Assembly (NCBI GenBank): GCA_021733835.1
Contig: JAIPKD010000020.1
Coordinates: 1 to 44,715 of the forward strand
DNA length: 44,715 nt
Source of the DNA: Verrucomicrobiota bacterium
GTDB taxonomy: Bacteria > Verrucomicrobiota > Verrucomicrobiia > Limisphaerales > JAIPKD01
Reading direction: 5' to 3'
This document shows positions 22,946 through 31,242 of the stretch, one piece after another. Numbering within the stretch: position 1 is the first letter of the stretch; each line of letters begins with the position of its first letter. The translations under genes and the position numbers were made by a program. The notes under the pieces were generated by a model. That model was not told the DNA's origin, made no database searches, and saw nothing but the letters and a program-made list of their open reading frames with translations.

Positions 22946-23653
22946 TTATGCGGTTATGGATCGGAGTATCTCTTCGGCCGCTTTACGCGGGTCCGGCGCC
23001 GCGCAGATAGGACGACCGATAACAAGCCGATCGGCGCCCGCCTCGATTGCGTCCGGCGCGCTGAGCGTGCGTTTTTGATCCGAACGCGTATCTTCGGAGC
23101 GCCGTATCCCCGGCGTAACGAGTGTAAAGTATTCCGGCATTTCCTGTCTGAGCTTTGCCACCTCCAATGGTGAGCATACAAGGCCGTGGATGCCGGAATC
23201 GGCGGCGAGCCTCGATAACCTATGCACTTGTCTGCTTACATTCGCATCCATTCCGATCTTCTGCATGTCATCCGAGCCCAGGCTTGTCAGGATCGTAACG
23301 CCGAGCACCAGCGGCGGTGTTATGCCGAGCGCGGCCGCCTCTTCCTTGGAAGCTGTTACTGCGGCTTCGAGCATGGTATGGCCGCCTGATGTATGGACAG
23401 TGAGCATTTGAATGTCCAATCGCGTTGCGGCGGCGACGGCGTGCGCGACGGTGTTCGGTATGTCATGAAACTTCAAATCCAGAAAGACATCCTTATCCAT
23501 TTCGCGGATGCTTCGGACGATATCCGGTCCGGCCGATGTAAACAGTTCGCTGCCGATCTTGAATCCTCCGACTACGGGCGCCAGTTTTTCGGCCAACGCC
23601 AAGGCGGCGTCCGAATCCGACGTGTCCAATGCTACCAAGATGGGGTTTGTCAT
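22946..23653 (-). CDS. pyrF: Orotidine 5'-phosphate decarboxylase
   Basis: PyrF converts OMP to UMP, the last step of de novo pyrimidine synthesis, in the cytoplasm. At 235 residues it has the usual length. The catalytic tetrad signature D-x-K-x-x-D is at Asp59, Lys61 and Asp64 within L-D-L-K-F-H-D-I-P-N-T-V. The start (P-I-L-V-A-L-D) and Lys32 in G-F-K-I-G-S-E fit, as do the late T-P-G-I-R and V-I-G-R-P-I phosphate-binding motifs. It is of the short bacterial type 1. It has no operon partner here; the upstream neighbour is the divergent methyltransferase after a 269-base gap. Confidence 0.97.
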   Translation of the reverse strand: MTNPILVALDTSDSDAALALAEKLAPVVGGFKIGSELFTSAGPDIVRSIREMDKDVFLDLKFHDIPNTVAHAVAAATRLDIQMLTVHTSGGHTMLEAAVTASKEEAAALGITPPLVLGVTILTSLGSDDMQKIGMDANVSRQVHRLSRLAADSGIHGLVCSPLEVAKLRQEMPEYFTLVTPGIRRSEDTRSDQKRTLSAPDAIEAGADRLVIGRPICAAPDPRKAAEEILRSITA

Positions 23654-23777
23654 AATACTTTTTGTTAACTACGCTGCGCGATTATGCCCGTCATGCCTTG
23701 TTAGGAAAAGTAGATATTCAATTTCAAATTAGAGAACCTGGTGCTGTTTTTTTTGTTGGGACACTGGCAAGGGTAAA

Positions 23778-23806
23778 TTGACATACGCGAATGAGATGAA
23801 TAAACT
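23778..23806 (+). promoter_or_regulatory. Putative sigma-70 promoter of the R-M operon
   Basis: A perfect -35 TTGACA (23778-23783), a 17-base spacer and a -10 of TAAACT (23801-23806, four of six) point toward the methyltransferase gene, whose start is about 110 bases beyond the predicted start site. Confidence 0.55.
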
Positions 23807-23815
23807 TAATAAGAA

Positions 23816-23828
23816 ATGTCGGCGACAT
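23816..23828. promoter_or_regulatory. Palindrome downstream of the R-M promoter
   Basis: ATGTCG-G-CGACAT is a perfect 13-base odd palindrome located about +5 to +15 relative to the predicted start site. It could be an operator where a regulator, or the methyltransferase itself, represses the operon. No regulator gene is adjacent. Confidence 0.4.
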
Positions 23829-23922
23829 CCTGCAATAAAACAGACTACGTTTGTAACTGCGAGATGCCTGTTAGATTATTGATAATTGATAAATGGCAAA
23901 TGAATGATTAATTTCGAAAAAT

Positions 23923-24882
23923 ATGATTAAAGGTGGCGAAACCTTATTTAGTCGTAGTCATGAGATTGCAGACGAATTTGCTTTATCAGAGACAATCGTT
24001 GTGTACCCCGGCGATTGTATTGAATTACTCAAGAGTATTCCAGATGAGTCTCTCCAGCTTATTGTTACTTCACCTCCATATAACATCGGAAAAGAATACG
24101 AAAAAAAACTCCATCTCGATTTATACCTGGAACAGCAAGCGCGTGTAATTAAGGAGTGTGCCCGCGTTCTTACCCCTACGGGAAGTGTATGCTGGCAAGT
24201 AGGAAACTACGTTGATAGGGGTTCCATAATTCCTTTGGACGCTGTGCTTTATCCAATTTTTTCAGAAATTGGTTTTAAAATGCGGAATCGCATTATTTGG
24301 CATTTCGAACATGGCTTACATTGTAGCCAACGTTTTTCCGGGCGTTACGAGACAATTATTTGGTTTACAAAATCGGATGATTACGTTTTTAACCTTGATC
24401 CTGTACGTATTCCTCAGAAGTATCCTCAAAAAAAGCATTTCAAGGGCCCCAAAGCTGGTCAGTACTCATGCAATCCGCTTGGTAAGAATCCCGGAGACTT
24501 ATGGATAATTCCAAATGTGAAAAACAATCATGTGGAAAAAACAGAGCATCCATGTCAGTTTCCAGTCGAGCTAATTGAACGATTAGTGCTCAGTCTCTCG
24601 AACGAGGGAGATTGGGTGCTTGATCCGTTTCTTGGAACAGGCACGTCGATTATTGCGGCGATTCGTCATAAACGTCGTGGCGTTGGTGCGGAAACACTTC
24701 CAAACTATGTTCGACTTGCACGACAGCGGATTCAGCAAGAAATAGACTGTACGTTGCGTACTAGGCCGATGACCAGGCAGGTTTTTGTTCCAGTTAATGC
24801 AGGGAATAATCCTACTGTCGTACCACGTAAAAATGATTTTGGGCAAATGACGCTTTTTGATAATAACTCTAAGGATGAATAA
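23923..24882 (+). CDS. Type II DNA methyltransferase (N4-cytosine or N6-adenine)
   Basis: This 319-residue beta-class amino-methyltransferase has the catalytic motif IV first (T-S-P-P-Y-N, Ser50-Pro-Pro-Tyr53) and the AdoMet-binding motif I late (D-P-F-L-G-T-G-T-S, about 233-241). SPPY is commoner in N4-cytosine than N6-adenine enzymes, and the restriction partner is BglII-like, whose cognate methylase makes N4-methylcytosine. The modified sequence is probably AGATCT or RGATCY. There is no clear ribosome-binding site at the ATG. The gene is visibly AT-richer than its neighbours, with codon use such as frequent ATT and AAA, which suggests recent transfer. The endonuclease gene follows after eight bases. 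Confidence 0.92.
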   Translation: MIKGGETLFSRSHEIADEFALSETIVVYPGDCIELLKSIPDESLQLIVTSPPYNIGKEYEKKLHLDLYLEQQARVIKECARVLTPTGSVCWQVGNYVDRGSIIPLDAVLYPIFSEIGFKMRNRIIWHFEHGLHCSQRFSGRYETIIWFTKSDDYVFNLDPVRIPQKYPQKKHFKGPKAGQYSCNPLGKNPGDLWIIPNVKNNHVEKTEHPCQFPVELIERLVLSLSNEGDWVLDPFLGTGTSIIAAIRHKRRGVGAETLPNYVRLARQRIQQEIDCTLRTRPMTRQVFVPVNAGNNPTVVPRKNDFGQMTLFDNNSKDE

Positions 24883-24890
24883 GGAAATCG

Positions 24891-25502
24891 ATGAAGATTT
24901 CTGAGACTTATTCCCATCTAAATGGACTCGAGTTTCTTCTCGTTCATAGACCAAGTCTTTGGGATGAGATTAAAAAAGTCATTTCTATGGTCGATGCCGG
25001 AAAATGCCGAACTAAAATCTCTGAAGAAAAGACAATGAGAGGGAAAGTTCTGTATAGCCCCGTCGATATGAATAAAGCATTTAATAGTATGTTCCGGCGA
25101 GCGTCTTGGGAAGAAAGCCGTGTAGTCTATTGGGTTACTAAAAGCGAAAAGTTGATTCGTAAAACGCTCGCTTTGTCGCCGGATGAACAGAAACAGGAGA
25201 TAATCGCAGCCGGCCAAACGCCGATCTACAGTTATAATCAGACAGATTTCGTTAAAGAACGTGTAGCCGTTGAAGTTCAGTTTGGGAAATATGCCTTTAT
25301 CGCTTATGATTTATTTGTCAAGCATCTGGCATTTTATGTGGGCGACCACATTGACGTGGGAATCGAAATTCTTCCAACCAAGTTCCTTCAGAGCCGGATG
25401 AGTTCGGGAGTCGCTTATTATGAGGGCGAATTTTACAACGTAATTCGCCAAGGTCGTGGCGTACCGGCCGTACCGCTTGTGCTTATCGGTATCGAACCGT
25501 AA
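24891..25502 (+). CDS. BglII/BstYI-family type II restriction endonuclease
   Basis: The 203-residue protein matches the BglII active site. BglII uses Asp84, Glu93 and Gln95; here Asp119, Glu128 and Gln130 have identical spacing, within D-F-V-K-E-R-V-A-V-E-V-Q-F-G-K-Y against BglII's D-F-G-K-R-D-T-L-V-E-V-Q-F-S-N-Y. This is comparison from memory. It also shares the C-terminal V-P-x-x-L-x-G ending. BglII cuts A/GATCT and BstYI R/GATCY, so a similar target is likely but unproven. It follows the methyltransferase by eight bases, the usual order for a self-contained R-M pair, and has the same AT-rich composition. Confidence 0.88.
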   Translation: MKISETYSHLNGLEFLLVHRPSLWDEIKKVISMVDAGKCRTKISEEKTMRGKVLYSPVDMNKAFNSMFRRASWEESRVVYWVTKSEKLIRKTLALSPDEQKQEIIAAGQTPIYSYNQTDFVKERVAVEVQFGKYAFIAYDLFVKHLAFYVGDHIDVGIEILPTKFLQSRMSSGVAYYEGEFYNVIRQGRGVPAVPLVLIGIEP

Positions 25503-25625
25503 TAATATTAAGGTTTCAAAAACCCGATTGGAGTGGTTGGTGTAATGCCTATTCCTTCTTCGCTGAGGATGGCTCGACAGGTGGAAGCTGGCTACATTTG
25601 CCCAAAGAATTAATAGGCATCGAAT
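25502..25625 (+). pseudogene. Possible 3' remnant of a coding sequence after the R-M genes
   Basis: In one frame this stretch reads for about 40 codons without stops, ending K-E-L-I-G-I-E and TAA at 25623-25625, with a Trp/Gly/Asp-rich, protein-like sequence (K-P-D-W-S-G-W-C-N-A-Y-S-F-F). It has no start codon. The ending resembles the endonuclease's own L-I-G-I-E, so it may be a decayed tail of a related gene, but this is speculative. A 9-base inverted repeat (25545-25553 and 25612-25620, ATGCCTATT/AATAGGCAT) brackets most of it. Confidence 0.3.
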
Positions 25626-25773
25626 AACGAATTCAAGGGCCGTTTTTTATTGAGCTTTCATTAAAGCACTTTAACATCAAGGATTGAAAGTACGGATTTA
25701 TGGTGGAGGCCGGTATTATATCCGAGGGCATTGGTCGAGGGGGTGTTGTGATGGAAGAACGACAGGTGAGTGT

Positions 25774-27711
25774 ATGAAAGTAAGAACAATACGAAGAATA
25801 ACCAGGCTGAAAACATTAATAACGGCGGCCATGATGACCGGCTGCATCGGATTTCAGGCCTGCGCCGGATCGAGTTACACGGCGGACTGGGAGTCCTTGA
25901 AAAAACACAACGAGGCGCCCGACTGGTTCCTCGACGCCAAGTTCGGTATCTATTTCCACTGGGGCGTGTATTCGGTGCCGGCGTTCGGCAATGAGTGGTA
26001 TCCGAGAAATGTGTATATCGAGGGGAGCTCCGAGTACGAGCATCATATCGAGACGTACGGGCCGCAGACCGAGTTCGGGTATCCGGATTTCGTGCCTATG
26101 TTCAAGGCCGAGAAGTTTGATGCGGAAGAATGGGCCGCTTTATTCGAGCGCGCCGGCGCGCGTTTTGCGGGGCCGGTCGCCGAGCATCACGACGGTTTCT
26201 CGATGTGGGCCAGCGATCAGACGCCCTGGAATGCCGAAGAAAAAGGGCCGAAGCGCGATATCACCGGTGAACTCGAGGAGGCGGTGCGCGCTCACGGGAT
26301 GCGGTTCGTAACCACATTTCACCATGCGCGGAACAATCTGTGGAAGAAGGGGGATAACTGGACGGGACACTACGAGTACGTCAAAAAGGACTTCCCCTCA
26401 CTCTTGGAAGACCCTGAAAATGCGATAATGTATGGCTATATGCCGAGGGACGAATTCCTCGATATGTGGAAAGGTAAGCTTCTCGAGGTTATCGATAATT
26501 ACCGGCCCGATCTGATCTGGTTCGATTCCTGGCTGGACGAAATCCCTGATGAGTACAGGACATCGTTCCTGGCGTATTATTTCAATAAGGCTGAGTATTG
26601 GGGTAAGGACGTTGTGGTTACATTCAAACAGACGGACCTCCCGCGCGCGATTGGAGTCGAGGACTTCGAGAAAGGGCGCGCGGATCGCCTGACCGATTAC
26701 GCATGGTTGACCGATGACACGATTAGCCGCGGCAGCTGGTGTTATACGAGGGATTTAACGATTAAGCCGACCGAGGAGGTGCTGCATTCATTCATCGACA
26801 TCGTCAGTAAGAATGGCGTTCTCCTGCTGAATATCTCGCCGAAGGCGGACGGCACGATACCGGAGAACCAGAAGCGCGTACTCCTGGAGATCGGTGAATG
26901 GTTGAAGGTCTGCGGCGAGGCAATATATAATACGCGACCATGGGAGGTCTTCGGCGAGGGCCCCACACGGATAGGCAAGGGTGGCGCGTTTATACGCTGG
27001 TCGGGGAGGTATTCATCCAAAGATATCCGCTATACCCGGAGCAAGGACGGAAAAACCCTCTATGCCGTCATTCTCGGCTGGCCCGAAGACGACGTTGAAC
27101 TGTCCGCGGTAAACATCGGAGAGGCCGAGGCCGAGGCCGGAGCGCGGATAGAAATGCTCGGTTATGATGAGCCTCTCGAGTTTACGGTGAACGACCGAGA
27201 CCGGCCGGTGATCAGTATGCCGGAGCTGGACGAAACCGAGCGGCCGTGCAAGTTCGCCTATTGTCTGAAACTCACCGGATTCGATACAAGTGTTGATCCG
27301 ATGGCTAAGGTGTTCAGCGGGAATTACACGAGTCTGACCGCCGATAAAGCAACGCTGGAAGGTGACCAGATCGCAACGGAAGAAAAGTTGGATCGCCCGA
27401 ATATCGGTTTCTGGGATGATCCGTCCGAACGCGTTCATTGGCTGGCGAATATTCGGAGCCCGGGAAAATATTCCGTTCTCGGCGAATTCGCTAAGCCGGA
27501 TGGCTCACGGCCCATGAAGCTGCAATTGAACGATCAGACTCTGGAGTTCAGAGTCGATGGTACCGGCGGCTGGGACAGAACGAAGATGGTGGAGATCGGA
27601 TACGTGGATTTTTCGAAAACCGGGGTTTATCATGTCATCCTTTCTCCGGCGGATAAGGAGAATTGGAGCGCAGTGAATCTGTGGCGATTGGTATTGGCTC
27701 CGATGGACTAA
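25774..27711 (+). CDS. Secreted alpha-L-fucosidase (GH29)
   Basis: GH29 enzymes release L-fucose from glycans with a retaining mechanism. The 645-residue protein, from the ATG at 25774, has a signal peptide with a C-A-G-like cleavage region and possible lipobox (A-C-A-G). The catalytic domain shows W-F-L-D-A-K-F-G-I-Y-F-H-W-G, A-E-H-H-D-G-F-S-M-W and P-D-L-I-W-F-D-S-W, with the nucleophile Asp251. The N-terminal barrel is followed by a C-terminal beta-sandwich (about 400-500) and a further carbohydrate-binding-like domain. The first 30 codons of the longer frame (from 25684) lack any signal-peptide character, so I exclude them. The acid/base residue was not identified. The next gene may act on the released sugar. 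Confidence 0.93.
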   Translation: MKVRTIRRITRLKTLITAAMMTGCIGFQACAGSSYTADWESLKKHNEAPDWFLDAKFGIYFHWGVYSVPAFGNEWYPRNVYIEGSSEYEHHIETYGPQTEFGYPDFVPMFKAEKFDAEEWAALFERAGARFAGPVAEHHDGFSMWASDQTPWNAEEKGPKRDITGELEEAVRAHGMRFVTTFHHARNNLWKKGDNWTGHYEYVKKDFPSLLEDPENAIMYGYMPRDEFLDMWKGKLLEVIDNYRPDLIWFDSWLDEIPDEYRTSFLAYYFNKAEYWGKDVVVTFKQTDLPRAIGVEDFEKGRADRLTDYAWLTDDTISRGSWCYTRDLTIKPTEEVLHSFIDIVSKNGVLLLNISPKADGTIPENQKRVLLEIGEWLKVCGEAIYNTRPWEVFGEGPTRIGKGGAFIRWSGRYSSKDIRYTRSKDGKTLYAVILGWPEDDVELSAVNIGEAEAEAGARIEMLGYDEPLEFTVNDRDRPVISMPELDETERPCKFAYCLKLTGFDTSVDPMAKVFSGNYTSLTADKATLEGDQIATEEKLDRPNIGFWDDPSERVHWLANIRSPGKYSVLGEFAKPDGSRPMKLQLNDQTLEFRVDGTGGWDRTKMVEIGYVDFSKTGVYHVILSPADKENWSAVNLWRLVLAPMD

Positions 27712-27837
27712 TGTTCTCAACGGCTTCAAAGCCTCCGAAAATGACGAAAAAATAACGAAAATATCAGTTTGCGATTGCTTTTAGACGAAAACCCCGGTAT
27801 TCGTCGGAAGTCAAACGATTAACAAAGGTAGATTATT

Positions 27838-28869
27838 ATGGCTCAGAAATGTTTTCATTCCAGTATTGAAGGTGCGCAACACGGCGCAAAGACACTTGAA
27901 CAATTTTGTGAATGGGCGAAAAAGGCGGGCGCCGACGGTGCGCAGCCGTCGAACTTCCTTCTCGAAGGCGATAACGGCCTCAGAAGCGCAAAAGAGATCA
28001 AGGACGTCTTCGAGAAGAACGAATTGAAATTAGACGGCGTTTCGGGGCATTGCCCGTTCTGGGCGCATACCACCGCCTGGACCGGCAGCCCGACGATTCG
28101 CCCGTTTATACCCGGTGACGTGGCGCAGAAGTCACCGGAGGAAATCGAGCGCTGGGCCGAGGATTATCTACTCAGATTCCTCGACCTCGCCGCTGAATTG
28201 GGTACCAAGATCGTCCCCATGTTCTGGGGTATAGCATTCGGCTGGGAAATCGCCACCGGCTATACCTGGGGCTTCTGGAAAGGGCCCGGATTCGATTTTA
28301 TGAAGGAAGGCGCCGAACGTTTCGTTAAAAAAACGGCCAAACTCCGCGAAAAGGCGAACTCGCTCGGTATCTATCTGGCGCATGAAATTCATCCGGGTAC
28401 TGCGGCCATGTGTGCGGACGATTTCAATAAGCTGGTCGATATCTGCGACGGCGATAAGTGCCTTACGGTTAACGCCGATCCTTCACATTGCTGGGAAGGC
28501 GAAGACTGGCAGACGCGGTTCCGCAAGGTCGCCGACAGAGTATACGGTTGTCACGTCAAGAACAATGTGGTGCGACCGCACCTGCCGCTGCGGCATATGG
28601 CCTTCGATTGGCCCGAACGTACGATGCAGTTCGTCGATATCCCCAGCGGCGAATTGAATATGCTGCGGTATGCCGAGTTGATGATCCATATCGGCTATGT
28701 AGACAAGTATTGCAAGATTATGAATACCGACACCGCGCCGCTGGTGGTCGAGGCCGAGAGCGCATACAGAGACTTGGACGCGACCAGCGAGAACGGTATC
28801 CGTTATGTCAAAGACGAACTCTGCTTCCCGATAGCGACAGGTTCATTCGAAGACGGAATGGGTGCCTAA
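27838..28869 (+). CDS. Sugar phosphate isomerase/epimerase-type TIM barrel
   Basis: The 343-residue protein belongs to the xylose isomerase-like/AP endonuclease 2 superfamily, whose members isomerise or epimerise sugars with two divalent metals. Characteristic elements are a G-A-D-G-A-Q-P start region, A-H-E-I-H-P-G-T with a metal-ligand histidine and glutamate, N-A-D-P-S-H-C, C-H-V-K-N-N and the late E-A-E-S. There is no signal peptide, so it is cytoplasmic. An AAAGG ribosome-binding site lies about ten bases before the ATG. It is 126 bases after the fucosidase on the same strand, consistent with catabolism of a glycan-derived sugar. The substrate is not predictable. Confidence 0.85.
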   Translation: MAQKCFHSSIEGAQHGAKTLEQFCEWAKKAGADGAQPSNFLLEGDNGLRSAKEIKDVFEKNELKLDGVSGHCPFWAHTTAWTGSPTIRPFIPGDVAQKSPEEIERWAEDYLLRFLDLAAELGTKIVPMFWGIAFGWEIATGYTWGFWKGPGFDFMKEGAERFVKKTAKLREKANSLGIYLAHEIHPGTAAMCADDFNKLVDICDGDKCLTVNADPSHCWEGEDWQTRFRKVADRVYGCHVKNNVVRPHLPLRHMAFDWPERTMQFVDIPSGELNMLRYAELMIHIGYVDKYCKIMNTDTAPLVVEAESAYRDLDATSENGIRYVKDELCFPIATGSFEDGMGA

Positions 28870-28897
28870 GCATCCGTAATCGCGTTATTGCATTCCT

Positions 28898-29851
28898 TTA
28901 CGAGGCGCGCCGGCAGCGCGCCTTTTTCTTTCCCGCGGCCAGGATGGTTTCAAAATGCGGCGCCGACTCCTCACTGGTCACAGTCGTTAACTCGATGTTC
29001 TCGAAACCCGCATTCTCCATCCATACATGCAATTCCGTTTCGGTGAAGCCCAGCCATAAATCGCCGTATGTTTCCCGTGCCTGAACGAAGTCGTGCCTCT
29101 TGAGGTCCAGGATTATCAGTTGTCCGTTCGGTTTCAGTATGCGCATGGCGCTTGAGACCGCCTTTCGAGGATTCTGTGCGTGGTGGAGCGCCTGGCTCAA
29201 GATAACCAAGTCCACCGAGGCGTCCTCGATCGGCGGCTCTTGAAGATCGCCCAGTCTGAATTCGAGGTTATTGATGCCGTTCTTCTTCGCTTTTTTCCTG
29301 CCGAATGCCACTATCTTTTCCGAGTTGTCCACAGCGATTACCTTCTTGCAGCGCATTGCCAGGAGCTGGCTCATCATTCCCTCGCCCGAGCCGAGGTCGG
29401 CGACGATAAGCGGCGGCAGGATTCGTAAGAGTAGGTGTCCGAACGCCTCCCATGAACGCCCCGGACCGTAAACACGGTCGAACCTGCCCGCCACCCGGTT
29501 GAAGTATTCCTCCGTCCGACGTCTCCTTAGCATCAGTACCCGTTTCAAATTTACGCGGTCGGACTCGAATTCCTTCATCTGCTCCGCGCCTTGAACAGCC
29601 AGATTAATGAACCCGGATTTCTCAACGGATGCCTTCGGACTAATTTTGTAGAGACTATGTTTGCCGTTTCTCCGTGAACTAACCAAACCGGTTTCCTGGA
29701 GAAGACCTAAGTGTGTCGAGATTCGGGACTGCCCCATTTTCATCGCTTGTTGAAGCTCGTGGACAAACAGCTCCTGTTCGTTCAATAAAGCTATGATGCG
29801 TACGCGTGTGGCGTCCGCCAGCGCCTTGAATATTCTGATGTTTTCGTTCAC
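28898..29851 (-). CDS. ArsR-family regulator fused to a SAM-dependent methyltransferase
   Basis: The 317-residue protein joins an ArsR winged-helix domain (about 1-85, with K-A-L-A-D-A-T-R-V-R-I-I-A-L-L and the recognition helix M-G-Q-S-R-I-S-T-H-L) to a class I methyltransferase domain (about 145-275: V-A-D-L-G-S-G-E-G, then L-I-L-S-Q-A-L-H-H). It is divergent from metK. In proteobacteria the ArsR-family repressor SahR senses S-adenosylhomocysteine and controls metK and ahcY, and fused ArsR-methyltransferase proteins beside such genes are recurrent. The methyltransferase fold may be used only as a SAM/SAH sensor. Palindromes in the intergenic region support direct repression of metK and possibly of itself. 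Confidence 0.9.
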   Translation of the reverse strand: MNENIRIFKALADATRVRIIALLNEQELFVHELQQAMKMGQSRISTHLGLLQETGLVSSRRNGKHSLYKISPKASVEKSGFINLAVQGAEQMKEFESDRVNLKRVLMLRRRRTEEYFNRVAGRFDRVYGPGRSWEAFGHLLLRILPPLIVADLGSGEGMMSQLLAMRCKKVIAVDNSEKIVAFGRKKAKKNGINNLEFRLGDLQEPPIEDASVDLVILSQALHHAQNPRKAVSSAMRILKPNGQLIILDLKRHDFVQARETYGDLWLGFTETELHVWMENAGFENIELTTVTSEESAPHFETILAAGKKKARCRRAS

Positions 29852-29964
29852 GATATAGATAAATTCAATCGATTATACGATATCCGGATCGCTGCTATTC
29901 CGGATGCCTGGTTAATTTCTGCGATTTTTCTTCTGTTCACGGTTGACTCCGGCTGAGATTAATA

Positions 29965-29997
29965 TATCTTCTTATCAAGATACGTCAATATGTGACG
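29965..29997. promoter_or_regulatory. Candidate ArsR/SahR-type operators upstream of metK
   Basis: Two inverted repeats lie side by side in the 172-base gap between the divergent regulator and metK: TATCTT-cttatc-AAGATA (29965-29982) and CGTCA-atatg-TGACG (29983-29997). ArsR proteins bind such 12-2-12-like or shorter imperfect palindromes over promoters. Neither was matched against a known SahR motif. The position 27-60 bases before the metK start fits repression. Confidence 0.5.
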
Positions 29998-30023
29998 CTG
30001 AGAGTCGCTAATCAGACAATAAC

Positions 30024-31202
30024 ATGAGTAAGAATTACATTTTTTCATCGGAATCGGTGGGTGAAGGTCACCCGGACAAGGTGTGTGATACGATATCGGA
30101 TGCCATTTTGGACGCCTGCATGGAGCAGGATTCGAACAGTCGTGTTGCTTGTGAGACATTCGTCAAGAGTAACATGGTCGTTGTGGGTGGTGAGATTACG
30201 ACAAAGGCCGATTTCAATTACAATACGGTCATACGCGATGCCATACGTGAGATCGGTTATACGCAGGTGGGTGAGACGTTTAACGCCGACAAGGTATTCA
30301 TCTTGAACGCGTTAACGAAACAGAGCCCGGATATCGCTCAAGGTGTTGATGCCAAGGCCGCCGAAGGGAAGGAGACCGACGAGCAGGGTGCGGGCGACCA
30401 GGGGCTTATGTTCGGGTTCGCCTGTAACGAGACGCCGGAACTAATGCCGGCGCCCATTATGTTCGCGCATAGGCTTGGCCGGGAGCTTACGCGAATACGC
30501 AAGTCCGGTGTAGTGAACTGGCTAAGGCCGGACGCCAAAAGCCAGGTCTCGGTTCAGTACAAGGACAGCAAGCCCGTGCGGATTACCAATGTAGTCGTTT
30601 CTACGCAGCACACGAACGATGTCGGGCACGACACGATCAAGGATTTTATTGTATCCGAGCTGATCCGGAAGGTGCTGCCGGCAGAGATGATAGATGATGA
30701 GACGCAGTTTTTGATTAATCCGACCGGGCGTTTTGTTTCCGGCGGACCCGAGGCCGACTCGGGATTGACCGGACGCAAGATCATAGTGGATACCTATGGC
30801 GGCATGGGCCGGCATGGCGGCGGCGCGTTCAGCGGAAAAGACCCGTCGAAGGTCGATCGCAGCGCGGCGTACATGGGCCGTTATGTGGCTAAGAATATTA
30901 TAGCCGCCGGACTGGCCACACAGTGCGAGATTCAGTTCGCCTATGCTATCGGGTATCCCGAGCCAGTGTCTGTGGCGGTTGAGACCTTCGGAACTGGAGT
31001 TGTTCCGGATGATGTTATTGCGCAGGGTGTGCGGGAAGTATTCTCGTTCAAGCCGGCCGATATTATCAAGCAGCTTAATCTCCTACGGCCGGTCTTTAAC
31101 AAAACGACTAATTATGGTCATTTCGGCAAAGTCGATGATCTGGAGAGTATTACCTGGGAGAAGACCGATAAAGCCGAAGAATTGAAAAAGGCTGTTAAAT
31201 AA
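30024..31202 (+). CDS. metK: S-adenosylmethionine synthetase
   Basis: MetK makes S-adenosylmethionine from methionine and ATP. The 392-residue protein has the usual length and the signature motifs [11 protein letters not shown] (near the start), [10 protein letters not shown] (about 120), and [17 protein letters not shown] (about 270), which bind ATP, Mg2+ and K+ and form the active site at the dimer interface. It leads the metK-ahcY-gcvT-gcvH series with 40-base gaps and is probably repressed by the divergent ArsR-methyltransferase. There is no good ribosome-binding site, but the ATG is consistent with all homologues. Confidence 0.98.
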   Translation: MSKNYIFSSESVGEGHPDKVCDTISDAILDACMEQDSNSRVACETFVKSNMVVVGGEITTKADFNYNTVIRDAIREIGYTQVGETFNADKVFILNALTKQSPDIAQGVDAKAAEGKETDEQGAGDQGLMFGFACNETPELMPAPIMFAHRLGRELTRIRKSGVVNWLRPDAKSQVSVQYKDSKPVRITNVVVSTQHTNDVGHDTIKDFIVSELIRKVLPAEMIDDETQFLINPTGRFVSGGPEADSGLTGRKIIVDTYGGMGRHGGGAFSGKDPSKVDRSAAYMGRYVAKNIIAAGLATQCEIQFAYAIGYPEPVSVAVETFGTGVVPDDVIAQGVREVFSFKPADIIKQLNLLRPVFNKTTNYGHFGKVDDLESITWEKTDKAEELKKAVK

Positions 31203-31242
31203 GAAGTAAAGATCAAGGGAAAACGAAATATTAGGATTTGAA

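Larger units (their letters stand above)
23654..23922. other. Intergenic region at the left edge of the R-M island
   Basis: This AT-rich stretch between divergent pyrF and the methyltransferase holds a T8 run near 23747 and the putative promoter and palindrome listed separately. I found no controller-protein gene and no tRNA or insertion-sequence end. Confidence 0.45.

Noticed and set aside
29852-30023. SAM or SAH riboswitch before metK
   Set aside because: The leader is short and I found no SAM-I or SAH-type core; an adjacent protein regulator and palindromes explain control better.
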